DNA from: Taishania sp964580465
GTDB taxonomy: Bacteria; Bacteroidota; Bacteroidia; Flavobacteriales_D; Crocinitomicaceae
Assembly (NCBI GenBank): GCA_964580465.1
Contig: CAZOKJ010000038.1
Location: 1-24,466 of the forward strand
Length of the DNA stretch: 24,466 nucleotides
Direction of reading: 5' to 3'
The notes under the pieces were generated by a model. That model was given only the letters and a program-made list of their open reading frames with translations. It was not told the DNA's origin and did not search any database. Position 1 is the first letter of the stretch, and every line of letters begins with the position of its first letter. Below, in pieces: positions 14,760-22,220 of this stretch. A program made the translations under genes and the position numbers.

Positions 14760-16562
14760 TTGAATTATCCTCAACAACTGTTAGATAAAATAAAATTACT
14801 ACCCGAAAAACCGGGAGTGTATCAATATTTTAATGCTAAAGGAATCATTATCTACGTTGGGAAAGCTAAAAACCTAAAAAAAAGGGTCAGTTCTTACTTT
14901 ACTAAAAACCATGATAACCAAAAAACACGTCTGCTCGTTAAATCGATTGTTGATTTAAAATACATCGTTGTTGACACTGAACTGGACGCGTTACTACTGG
15001 AAAATAACCTCATTAAAGAATACCGTCCAAAATACAATATTCAGTTAAAGGACGATAAAACGTATCCATGGATTTGCATTAAAAAAGAACCGTTTCCGCG
15101 TGTTTTTTCTACTAGAAACGTGATTAAAGATGGCTCTACTTACTATGGGCCTTATCCAAGTGTAAAAGTAGTGAACACATTGCTCGATTTGTTTCGTGAA
15201 TTGTATAAATTGCGAACATGTACCTTGGATTTGAGTGCAAATAAAATAAAACAAAACCGCTATAAGGTTTGCTTAGAGTATCATATTGGCAATTGTTTGG
15301 CTCCGTGCGTTGGTCGTCAGACTGAATCTGATTATTTGCAACAAATTGAATTTATTGAAAGTATTTTAAAAGGAAATAGTGCTTCGGTGATTCAATTTTT
15401 AAAGAAAAAAATGCTAGAATTTTCAGAAGCCTATGCTTTTGAAGAAGCACAATCAATTAAAGAAAAATTGGAAGTTCTTCTAAATTTCCAAGCAAAATCG
15501 ACCATTGTTTCTCCTAAAATTAATCTAGTGGAAGTGTTGACCATGGTAGCGGATGAAAATAGTCGTTTTGTAAATTATTTGAGCATTATCAACGGTGCTA
15601 TTGTTCACGGATTGACAACTGAAGTTAAAGTGGCTTTGGATGAAACCGATAATGAAATTTTAGACCATGTTTTGTTGAGTATGAGGGCACAGTTTCATAG
15701 TCAATCTAAGGAATTATTGGTTGAACATGAATTTGAGTCTGCACTTAATGAAGTACGTCAATTTGTTCCTCAAATAGGAGATAAAAAAAGTTTGGTTGAA
15801 TTATCCAAACGCAATGCTCAATTTTATCGTTTAGAAAAACGGAAACAAGAAAGTATCAAAAATCCAGAAAGGGCAACAGAGCGCATTTTGGAGCAGATGA
15901 AAAAAGATTTTCGTTTAAAAGAATGGCCTCGTCATATAGAGTGTTTTGATAACTCCAATTTTCACGGAACCAATGCTGTTTCAGCTTGTGTGGTATTTAA
16001 AAATGCGAAGCCAAGTAAAAAAGATTACCGTATTTTTAACGTTAGAACGGTTGAAGGTCCAAATGATTTTGCGACGATGGAAGAGGTGATTTTGCGACGT
16101 TATACCCGCGTATTGGAAAACGATGAGCCGATGCCGCAACTCATAGTAATTGATGGCGGGAAAGGGCAATTGTCTTCTGCGTTAAAATCATTGGAGCAGT
16201 TGGGTTTACGTGGTAAAGTTGCCATTATTGGTATTGCAGAAAAATTAGAAGAAATTTTCTTTCCAGGAGATTCATTGCCTTTGTATTTAGACAAACGCTC
16301 TGAAAGTTTGAAGGTCATCCAACACTTAAGAGATGAAGCGCACCGTTTTGGTATAACACGCCACCGCAATATGCGCAGCAAGAATGCAATACAATCAGAA
16401 TTGCTTCAAATTAAAGGAATAGGAGAAAAAACACAACAAGACTTAATGAAACATTTTAAATCGGTAAAGCGATTAAAAGAAGCCTCATTGGAAGAAGTCA
16501 CTTCAGTAATCGGGAAAGCTAAAGCGAAGCTTGTTGTGGACGCTTTATCAAGCCAGGCTTAG
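14760..16562 (+). CDS. uvrC: Excinuclease ABC subunit C
   Basis: 600 aa, full length. UvrC makes both incisions in nucleotide excision repair with UvrA/UvrB. Domains: GIY-YIG nuclease at about 15-95 (GVYQYF...IIYVGKAKNLKKR); four cysteines C154, C171, C179, C183 in the positions of the proposed iron-sulfur cluster; a UVR domain binding UvrB (about 207-241); the RNase H-like 5' nuclease with D397 (ECFDNSN), D436 (GPNDFATM), D465 (VIDGGKGQ) and H528; and C-terminal helix-hairpin-helix repeats (about 550-597). The start is TTG at 14760: an in-frame stop lies 15 nt upstream and no ATG occurs until well inside the nuclease domain. The last 44 bp overlap the convergent gene. Confidence 0.95.
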   Translation: MNYPQQLLDKIKLLPEKPGVYQYFNAKGIIIYVGKAKNLKKRVSSYFTKNHDNQKTRLLVKSIVDLKYIVVDTELDALLLENNLIKEYRPKYNIQLKDDKTYPWICIKKEPFPRVFSTRNVIKDGSTYYGPYPSVKVVNTLLDLFRELYKLRTCTLDLSANKIKQNRYKVCLEYHIGNCLAPCVGRQTESDYLQQIEFIESILKGNSASVIQFLKKKMLEFSEAYAFEEAQSIKEKLEVLLNFQAKSTIVSPKINLVEVLTMVADENSRFVNYLSIINGAIVHGLTTEVKVALDETDNEILDHVLLSMRAQFHSQSKELLVEHEFESALNEVRQFVPQIGDKKSLVELSKRNAQFYRLEKRKQESIKNPERATERILEQMKKDFRLKEWPRHIECFDNSNFHGTNAVSACVVFKNAKPSKKDYRIFNVRTVEGPNDFATMEEVILRRYTRVLENDEPMPQLIVIDGGKGQLSSALKSLEQLGLRGKVAIIGIAEKLEEIFFPGDSLPLYLDKRSESLKVIQHLRDEAHRFGITRHRNMRSKNAIQSELLQIKGIGEKTQQDLMKHFKSVKRLKEASLEEVTSVIGKAKAKLVVDALSSQA

Positions 16563-17685
16563 TAAATTTCTCTTCGTGATAAGGAAATAAATCCGACATT
16601 TCTCCTGAGTAATAAAACTCAAAAGCAACAGCACCAAAAGTATATTGTTCGTCGTTAACTTTGAAAACAGAACCACCAACTTGAGGAGTAGGATTTGGTT
16701 TTGATTTGCTATATCCTAAGTTAAACAAAGAAGCCAAAATTTCCGGACGACGATCAATTGGGTGACCAGCTTTTTCCCATTGCGTCTTAATTTGCTTGAT
16801 AAATAGACCAGCGTACAAATACGAATAGTAATGGTTGTTAAATTGTACCAATCGCTGCAGACGAACGGACATTGTGTCATTCAAATTGTTGGTATAATTT
16901 TTTAATGAATCATAATCCAATAAATGTTCATGGTCTGGACCTAAATAGAACGGAGAATTCACGTCTCTTAAATAGTGTTCAATTCGCATGGCAGTATTTT
17001 CTTTAATACCAGTAACACCATAAGAAAGATTTGTTTCTAGTGCAAGTGTTTTCAATGGCGCAATGTAGTCTTTAAAACGTTCACGACGAGAATTAAACAA
17101 ACGTACTTGCTCGCCTACTAAACATGCTACAATCATGCGAGGTTCTACACCAGCAACCATCCCTGCTGAATCGATCCATTTTTTATCTTTTGCAACAGCT
17201 TCTTTAAAATACTTCCATTCTTGTACATTCATCCATGTGAAAGCACTTAGGCCACTTACTTCATTTGATTTTTTTAGTTTGTCGCGCAATTCTTTTTTAC
17301 GTTTTTGATATTCACTGTTGTGCAGTAATTTTAAGTCAACAGCGTCTAGCATTTGCATAGCCAATCTAACATCTTTAGTCTCTTCAAATGAACTTGCAAT
17401 GTATTCAGCATTTACAGGATAATAGTCGTTTAATAATAAAATACGATTTAATACTTCATGACGATTTTTTTGCATCGAAATGCTATCAATCTTAAATCCT
17501 TGATTGTATTTATCGTGCATGGATTGAAAGTAACGGTTGTTTTCATCTACCATTCCAGTGTCTTTGGTCCACTGAAATTTCATTGCAACATAGGTAGCAG
17601 ATAAGAAAAGTCCATAAGCTGCAAAGCTGTAAAGGACAATTAAATAAGGTATTCTAAACCATTTATTGCTAAACAATTTTTTCAT
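16519..17685 (-). CDS. Membrane-anchored lytic-transglycosylase-like protein (unassigned)
   Basis: 388 aa. One membrane helix at 11-32 with a basic N terminus (KKLFSNKWFR) predicts the bulk lies in the periplasm. Residues about 45-140 are helical and charged. From about 172 the pattern recalls lysozyme/lytic transglycosylase folds: VAGVEPRMIVACLVGEQVRL (177-196) with E192 in the place of the catalytic Glu, SYGVTGIKENTAMRI (221-235) like the SxGxxQ/xxxTA segment, and ASLFNLGYSKSKPN...GG (318-338) like the late N/Y-x-G motif. I cannot name the exact family; cell-wall binding or cleavage is inference. The 3' end overlaps uvrC by 44 bp tail to tail. The 133 bp upstream (17686-17818) are AT rich with no convincing promoter. 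Confidence 0.7.
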   Translation of the reverse strand: MKKLFSNKWFRIPYLIVLYSFAAYGLFLSATYVAMKFQWTKDTGMVDENNRYFQSMHDKYNQGFKIDSISMQKNRHEVLNRILLLNDYYPVNAEYIASSFEETKDVRLAMQMLDAVDLKLLHNSEYQKRKKELRDKLKKSNEVSGLSAFTWMNVQEWKYFKEAVAKDKKWIDSAGMVAGVEPRMIVACLVGEQVRLFNSRRERFKDYIAPLKTLALETNLSYGVTGIKENTAMRIEHYLRDVNSPFYLGPDHEHLLDYDSLKNYTNNLNDTMSVRLQRLVQFNNHYYSYLYAGLFIKQIKTQWEKAGHPIDRRPEILASLFNLGYSKSKPNPTPQVGGSVFKVNDEQYTFGAVAFEFYYSGEMSDLFPYHEEKFTKPGLIKRPQQASL

Positions 17686-17818
17686 AAAAAATCATCAAAT
17701 TTTTTGCAATGTTAGAGAATATTTTGACACGTTGTGAAAATAGCAGAATCAATTTTTATTAATTAAAATATAACAGTTTGATTTTTAAATAATTAATTAC
17801 TTATTAAAAAGGTAAAAT

Positions 17819-18235
17819 CTACACTTCTTTTAAGAAATCTGAGATTATTTCAGTGTGGTCAAAGGCTAACTTTGGTAATTGATCAATAGGAAACCATTGA
17901 ATGGCTTTTGCATCATCTTGAGCTTTTGCTTCAACACTTAGGTCAACTGTCCCTGTAAACACAATTGACACGGTATGTCCTCGTGGATCTCTGTCTGGTT
18001 TTCCGTAAGCTTTAAATTGTTTCAAAGTAGGGAGTACAATGCTTGTTTCTTCTTGTAGTTCTCTAATCGCAGCATGCTCTAAGTCTTCCCCTTTATCAAC
18101 AAAACCACCAGGCAAGGCCCAGTGGTTTTTGAAAGGTTCTTTTAAACGTTGGATGAGTAAAATTTCTTTTGCTTCCTTATTTTCTCTAAAAATTAAGGCG
18201 TCCACCGTTAAAAATATGTTTGGAACATAACCCAT
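17819..18235 (-). CDS. Nudix hydrolase
   Basis: 138 aa, a single Nudix domain. The Nudix box starts at G44 and runs GFVDKGEDLEHAAIRELQEETSI: G44, E50, R58-E59, E62-E63 all fit GX5EX7REUXEEXGU, except that the penultimate Gly is Ser65. The preceding LPGGF and the downstream segment GKPDRDPRGHTVSIVF (78-93) are typical of ADP-ribose pyrophosphatase/NrtR-like Nudix domains, so ADP-ribose or a related dinucleotide is a likely substrate; oxidised nucleotides are possible. There is no C-terminal DNA-binding domain, so it is not a full NrtR. The ATG directly follows the SRPBCC stop (TAAATG, no gap): third gene of the pyrE operon. Confidence 0.9.
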   Translation of the reverse strand: MGYVPNIFLTVDALIFRENKEAKEILLIQRLKEPFKNHWALPGGFVDKGEDLEHAAIRELQEETSIVLPTLKQFKAYGKPDRDPRGHTVSIVFTGTVDLSVEAKAQDDAKAIQWFPIDQLPKLAFDHTEIISDFLKEV

Positions 18236-18634
18236 TTATGCAAAGTGTTCTTGCAATTTATGAGACATGTAGTTAAACAAGTTAGTCAATGGTTTTTCTA
18301 CCATCATTTTCAAGAACATATTCACTTCTCCATCAAAAACGATGTTTCCATTTGACACATCGCCATTGTCGTTAATGTGAATGGTTAAATTGAATGGGAA
18401 AGGTGATTTTTCTCCTGATTTTAAAAATAATTTGTTGGGTTCTTCTCCCCCATTTTGAACCAATGTAATGGTCACTCCACCTTGAACTTTAAAAGAACAC
18501 TCCGATTCAGTTGCTTTAAAATCAGACACATTGTCCTTAGGCAACAGGTGAATCATGTTGTTGGAATCTTTTAAAAAATTGTAGATAGTTGCTGCAGGAG
18601 CTTGGATATCTACTTTGTTGCTTTCAATAATCAT
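18236..18634 (-). CDS. SRPBCC (START-like) family protein
   Basis: 132 aa from the ATG at 18634, one nucleotide after the pyrE TAG; upstream in-frame codons belong to pyrE. The sequence has the Bet v1/START-like pattern: an opening strand with alternating residues then SNKVDIQAPAATIYNFLKDSNNMIHLLP (about 5-32), the conserved P-A-x-x-I-Y-x-F-L helix; central beta strands (CSFKVQGGVTITLV, KLFLKSG, NLTIHIN, NIVFDGEVNMF); and a long C-terminal helix (about 106-132). Such domains bind a hydrophobic ligand in a cavity. Cytoplasmic. The ligand is unknown, and its place between pyrE and a Nudix hydrolase does not obviously reveal it. Confidence 0.82.
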   Translation of the reverse strand: MIIESNKVDIQAPAATIYNFLKDSNNMIHLLPKDNVSDFKATESECSFKVQGGVTITLVQNGGEEPNKLFLKSGEKSPFPFNLTIHINDNGDVSNGNIVFDGEVNMFLKMMVEKPLTNLFNYMSHKLQEHFA

Positions 18635-18635
18635 A

Positions 18636-19277
18636 CTATTGTTTCCATTGCGAAGGATTGACACGCCATTCCTTCAAAGGTTCTACATCTTCTTTTGTTA
18701 TATAATTGTCGTTTACAGCTTTTTCAATTAACGTATCGTAATTAGATAATACTACAAACGGACACTTTGCTTCTTTGAAGTTGTTATCGGCAATTTCGAA
18801 CCCGTAAGAGAAAATAGCAACTAATCCACGAACGTCTAATTTTGCTTCTCTTAATGCTTCAACAGCTTTTAAACTACTTCCACCAGTAGAAATTAAATCT
18901 TCAATAACCACTACTTTTTGTCCTTCTTCAAAGTGACCTTCAATTTGATTCCCCATTCCATGCCCTTTAGCAGAACTACGAACATAAATAAAAGGTAAAC
19001 CTAATTCTTCAGCTACTAACGCTCCTTGCGCAATACCACCTGTTGCTACACCAGCAATTACATCTGGCTTACCAAACTTTTCCAAAATAACTTCGCTATA
19101 CGATTGACGAATAAACGTGCGGATGTTTGGATAAGAAAGTGTTACGCGATTGTCACAGTAAATAGGAGACTTCCATCCAGAAGCCCAAGTGAACGGATTA
19201 TTCGGTTGTAATTTAACCGCTTTGATTTGTAGCAAAAATTCTGCTACCTTTACAGCCTTGTCATTATTTATAATCAT
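18636..19277 (-). CDS. pyrE: Orotate phosphoribosyltransferase
   Basis: 213 aa from the ATG at 19277. The reading frame stays open upstream to 19502 but that part is antisense to the divergent Nudix gene and unlike PyrE. PyrE joins orotate to PRPP to make OMP in pyrimidine synthesis. Visible motifs: FTWASGWKSPIYCDNR (about 28-43), the GVATGGIAQG loop (75-84), the flexible catalytic loop with RSSAKGHGMGNQIEG (99-113), and the PRPP-binding signature VVVIEDLISTGGSSLKA (121-137). First gene of an operon with an SRPBCC protein and a Nudix hydrolase. A TACATTTG element at 19289-19282 would start transcription almost at the ATG. Confidence 0.95.
   Translation of the reverse strand: MIINNDKAVKVAEFLLQIKAVKLQPNNPFTWASGWKSPIYCDNRVTLSYPNIRTFIRQSYSEVILEKFGKPDVIAGVATGGIAQGALVAEELGLPFIYVRSSAKGHGMGNQIEGHFEEGQKVVVIEDLISTGGSSLKAVEALREAKLDVRGLVAIFSYGFEIADNNFKEAKCPFVVLSNYDTLIEKAVNDNYITKEDVEPLKEWRVNPSQWKQ
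19222..19252 (+). promoter_or_regulatory. Promoter of the divergent Nudix gene, inside pyrE
   Basis: TTG at 19222-19224, 20-nt spacer, TACCTTTA at 19245-19252 (7 of 8 to TAnnTTTG). Predicted start near 19257, shortly before the ATGs at 19276/19285. It lies inside the first codons of pyrE on the other strand. Confidence 0.45.
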
Positions 19278-19281
19278 GGTG

Positions 19282-19289
19282 CAAATGTA
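19282..19289 (-). promoter_or_regulatory. Possible -7 element of pyrE
   Basis: TACATTTG on the minus strand (19289-19282), a full TAnnTTTG match ending only 5 nt before the pyrE ATG, implying a leader of almost no length. No TTG at -33 (reads TCT). It overlaps the start codon of the divergent Nudix gene. Confidence 0.35.
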
Positions 19290-19935
19290 CAAAGTTTTTA
19301 TTGAAAATAGACCAGTTATTATTTGTGAAAAAAATACTTTTTTGCTGGACAGTACAATTTTATTCGCCGAAAACGTAGAGTCACTGGAAAAAGACGTGTT
19401 TCCTTTGTTCGCAAAAAGTGCTCCAAAGTCGCCAATCATTATACTAACAAAAGACGTAGAAGCTGAATTTAAACGTTTTTTTAGTGACCATAAGTTGCTC
19501 ATTGCTGCTGGTGGGATTGTAAAAAAAGGAAAACGTTATTTATTTATAAAACGTTCAGGAAAATGGGATATTCCTAAAGGGAAATTAGAATCTACTGAAA
19601 ATCCTGAATTGGGTGCAGTTAGGGAAATTGAAGAGGAATGTGGCATCACCAACCCAACAATCAATCATTTGATTTGTGTAACTTACCATACCTATCGTGA
19701 TTCTTTTAAGAAAAATCGATTAACTTTAAAAAAAACGTATTGGTATGCGTTAGATTATGATGGAGATGAAGAGTTAACTCCGCAACTTGAAGAAGGTATT
19801 ACAAAAGTCAAATGGGTGAAACGTCGCAAATTGGACAAGATACGCAAAAACACCTATGCTTCTATTTTAGAAGTAATGGATCATTATTTTGGTGAGGACG
19901 AAGAAGAGAACGAAGTCTTACCAGAATGTAGGTGA
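19285..19935 (+). CDS. Nudix hydrolase with N-terminal extension
   Basis: 216 aa from the ATG at 19285 (19276 is an alternative, adding three residues; ATGs further upstream lie in pyrE antisense). Residues 1-70 form an N-terminal domain with several beta strands that I do not recognise; 72-200 is a Nudix domain. The Nudix box is textbook: G99, E105, R113-E114, E117-E118, G120-I121 (GKLESTENPELGAVREIEEECGI split as positions 99-121). KWDIPKGK and the YWYALDYDGDEELTPQLEEGITKVKW segment resemble diadenosine polyphosphate/inositol-pyrophosphate type hydrolases. The C terminus is acidic. Its stop directly abuts the stop of the convergent permease gene (0 nt gap). Confidence 0.88.
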   Translation: MYKVFIENRPVIICEKNTFLLDSTILFAENVESLEKDVFPLFAKSAPKSPIIILTKDVEAEFKRFFSDHKLLIAAGGIVKKGKRYLFIKRSGKWDIPKGKLESTENPELGAVREIEEECGITNPTINHLICVTYHTYRDSFKKNRLTLKKTYWYALDYDGDEELTPQLEEGITKVKWVKRRKLDKIRKNTYASILEVMDHYFGEDEEENEVLPECR

Positions 19936-21012
19936 TTATTTCTGCGCTTTTCGATACATCACAATAGCAATAAATCCGAACAATACATTGGGAACCCATG
20001 CAGCTATCATTGTAGGAAAACCGACATTTTCTGCAGCTACAGCCATGATTTTCATTGCAAAAATATAAATAAGGGCAACGAATAAACCAATGGCGATGTT
20101 GACACCGATGCCTCCGCGTTTTTTTTCACTCGAAACAGCAATACCAATGATGGTTAGTACATACGTAGCAAATGGATTGGCGGTGCGTTGGTAAAGTTCC
20201 AACTCGTACAGAGGTATTTTACTAGAACCTTTTGCTCGTTCTCGCTCGATGAATTTTCGTAAATCACCTGTTTTCATCGCCGAAGCAACATTGTTTCGCG
20301 TGGCCATTTCTGACATTCTAAAGCCAAAGGTTGTGTCCTTTGATTTCCCTTCTATGATACTGTCCTTGGGAAAACCTACATAGCGTTCGAAGTAATCTGT
20401 AAAATGCCATTTGTCTGTTCCTTCTTTATTTTTAGCCGTTCTCGCAACTAAAATATATGCTAAGGTGTTGTCTTTATTGAAACGTTCAACAATAAATTGT
20501 TGTGCTGTTTGGTCCTCTGAAGAAAAAGAACTAAACTGAACCGTGTGATTACCAGGGAAGTCAGCAAAATAATTGGAAACATTTAAAGCGTTTCGGTAGT
20601 ATTTATCTTCAAATTTTAAACTTGACTTGTTGGAAACAGGCAGTACCCAATGGTTGATAATAAGGCTAATAATTACTAAAAATGTAGCGCCAACCATGTA
20701 GGGTTGAATAAAACGATAAAAAGGTTTCCCACTGTTTAATATAGGAATGATTTCAGATTCTTGTGCCATTTTAGCTGTGAACCAAATGACGGAAATGAAA
20801 ACAATCATAAAGGAAAATGAGTTACCGTACTTTATGATAAAGTTGCCATAATAAGTAAAGGCAATTTCCGAAGCAGGTGCATTATTCATTAAAAACTCAC
20901 TCAATCGCTCTGAAAGGTCAAATACCATAGAGAGCAACATGATGATTCCCAACATAAAGAAAAATGTTGAGAGGAATTTACCGATAATGTATCTGTCGAG
21001 TGTTTTAAACAT
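19936..21012 (-). CDS. LptF/LptG-family permease (YjgP/YjgQ)
   Basis: 358 aa, the usual length. LptF and LptG form the inner-membrane part of the Lpt machine that, with the ATPase LptB, extracts lipopolysaccharide for transport to the outer membrane. Three N-terminal helices (about 12-32, 58-80, 103-123) with the family motif LDRYIIGKFL at the start and AQESEIIPILNSGKPFYRF (84-102) as the LptB-coupling region; a periplasmic beta-jellyroll part (about 130-265); three C-terminal helices (about 280-355) starting with the typical ELYQRTANPFATYVLTIIG. Whether it is LptF or LptG is not decidable here. Its ATG overlaps the tgt stop as TAATG. Confidence 0.9.
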   Translation of the reverse strand: MFKTLDRYIIGKFLSTFFFMLGIIMLLSMVFDLSERLSEFLMNNAPASEIAFTYYGNFIIKYGNSFSFMIVFISVIWFTAKMAQESEIIPILNSGKPFYRFIQPYMVGATFLVIISLIINHWVLPVSNKSSLKFEDKYYRNALNVSNYFADFPGNHTVQFSSFSSEDQTAQQFIVERFNKDNTLAYILVARTAKNKEGTDKWHFTDYFERYVGFPKDSIIEGKSKDTTFGFRMSEMATRNNVASAMKTGDLRKFIERERAKGSSKIPLYELELYQRTANPFATYVLTIIGIAVSSEKKRGGIGVNIAIGLFVALIYIFAMKIMAVAAENVGFPTMIAAWVPNVLFGFIAIVMYRKAQK

Positions 21013-22142
21013 TACAATCTTCTACTTAGTTTTGGTATCATTTGATCTTTCCATGTTGAGAATGTTCCATCTAAAATGTGTTTTCTCGCTTCTTTTACCA
21101 ACCACAAATAAAATGCCAAATTATGGATAGAAGCAATTTGAGCACCTAATAATTCATTGGATTTAATTAAATGGCGAACATAAGCTTTGGTATATACTTT
21201 GTCAACGTAGGATGTTCCATTTTCATCTAAAGGCGTGTAATCGTTGGCCCATTTTTCATTTTTCATGTTCATCGTACCCTCTGCTGTGAAAAGCAAACCA
21301 TGTCGAGCGTTACGAGTTGGCATAACACAGTCAAACATATCGATACCCATGGCAATGCATTCCAATAAATTTTGAGGTGTACCCACTCCCATTAAATAGC
21401 GAGGCTTATCTTTTGGTAAAATGGAGCACACTAAATCGGTCATGCCATATAATTCTTCGTCAGGTTCACCAACCGATAAACCGCCGATTGCATTTCCAAC
21501 CGCATCATACGAAGCAATGGTTTCAGCAGATTCCATGCGCAAATCTTTGTAAGTACTTCCTTGCACAATGGGAAAAAGAGCTTGGTTGTAACCGTATTTA
21601 GGTTCTGTTTCATTGAAACGAGTAAAACAACGTTGTAGCCATCTATGTGTCATGTGCATAGATTTTTTTGCGTAGTTGTAATCACATGGATAAGGTGTAC
21701 ATTCATCAAATGCCATGATGATATCAGCTCCAATAGTACGTTGAATATCCATTACACCCTCTGGTGTAAACAAGTGATAGCTACCATTAATATGTGATTG
21801 AAACTTTACTCCTTCCTCTGTTATTTTTCGAGCACCAGAAAGTGAATACACTTGAAAACCTCCACTATCCGTTAAAATTGGTTTTTCCCAACCATTAAAT
21901 TTATGCAATCCACCTGCACCTTCAATTACATCCAATCCTGGTCGTAAATACAAGTGATAAGTATTCCCTAAGATAATTTGAGCTTGAATATCGTCTCGCA
22001 ATTCATGTTGGTGAACTCCTTTAACAGTTCCAGCTGTACCCACAGGCATAAATATCGGAGTTTCAATGATTCCGTGGTCTGTGTGCAGTTTTCCCGCCCT
22101 TGCTTTTGTCTTACTATCGGTATGATTTAACTCAAAGTGCAT
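21012..22142 (-). CDS. tgt: tRNA-guanine transglycosylase
   Basis: 376 aa, full length. Tgt swaps guanine 34 of GUN-anticodon tRNAs for preQ1 in queuosine synthesis. Landmarks: PIFMPVGT (29-36), the active-site Asp D92 in LTDSGGFQVYSL, GGLSVGEP (220-227), and the nucleophile D271 in MFDCVMPTRNARHG. The zinc-site region is unusual: where the family normally has CxCxxC, this protein has G309, S311 and D314 in GTSYVDKVYTKAY; only the later His (H340 in HNL) remains. A weak -7-like TATCTTTA is at 22174-22167. Followed by an LptF/G permease with overlapping stop/start. I recall the same substitution in other Bacteroidota, but this was not checked. Confidence 0.95.
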   Translation of the reverse strand: MHFELNHTDSKTKARAGKLHTDHGIIETPIFMPVGTAGTVKGVHQHELRDDIQAQIILGNTYHLYLRPGLDVIEGAGGLHKFNGWEKPILTDSGGFQVYSLSGARKITEEGVKFQSHINGSYHLFTPEGVMDIQRTIGADIIMAFDECTPYPCDYNYAKKSMHMTHRWLQRCFTRFNETEPKYGYNQALFPIVQGSTYKDLRMESAETIASYDAVGNAIGGLSVGEPDEELYGMTDLVCSILPKDKPRYLMGVGTPQNLLECIAMGIDMFDCVMPTRNARHGLLFTAEGTMNMKNEKWANDYTPLDENGTSYVDKVYTKAYVRHLIKSNELLGAQIASIHNLAFYLWLVKEARKHILDGTFSTWKDQMIPKLSRRL

Positions 22143-22220
22143 AACATTGTTGAAAAATATTGGCTGTAAAGATACAGCTATTTCATTAAGCTTGGCATCT
22201 TTGCACTAAAGTTTTAACTG

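Noticed and set aside
17757..17803. AT-only inverted repeat (ATTAATTA / TAATTAAT) after the Nudix gene
   Set aside because: No GC pairs in the stem and a long loop; expected by chance in such AT-rich sequence, so not called as a terminator.
19278..19502. 75-residue N-terminal extension of PyrE
   Set aside because: PyrE homology begins at the ATG at 19277; the extension is antisense to the Nudix gene and unlike any targeting sequence.
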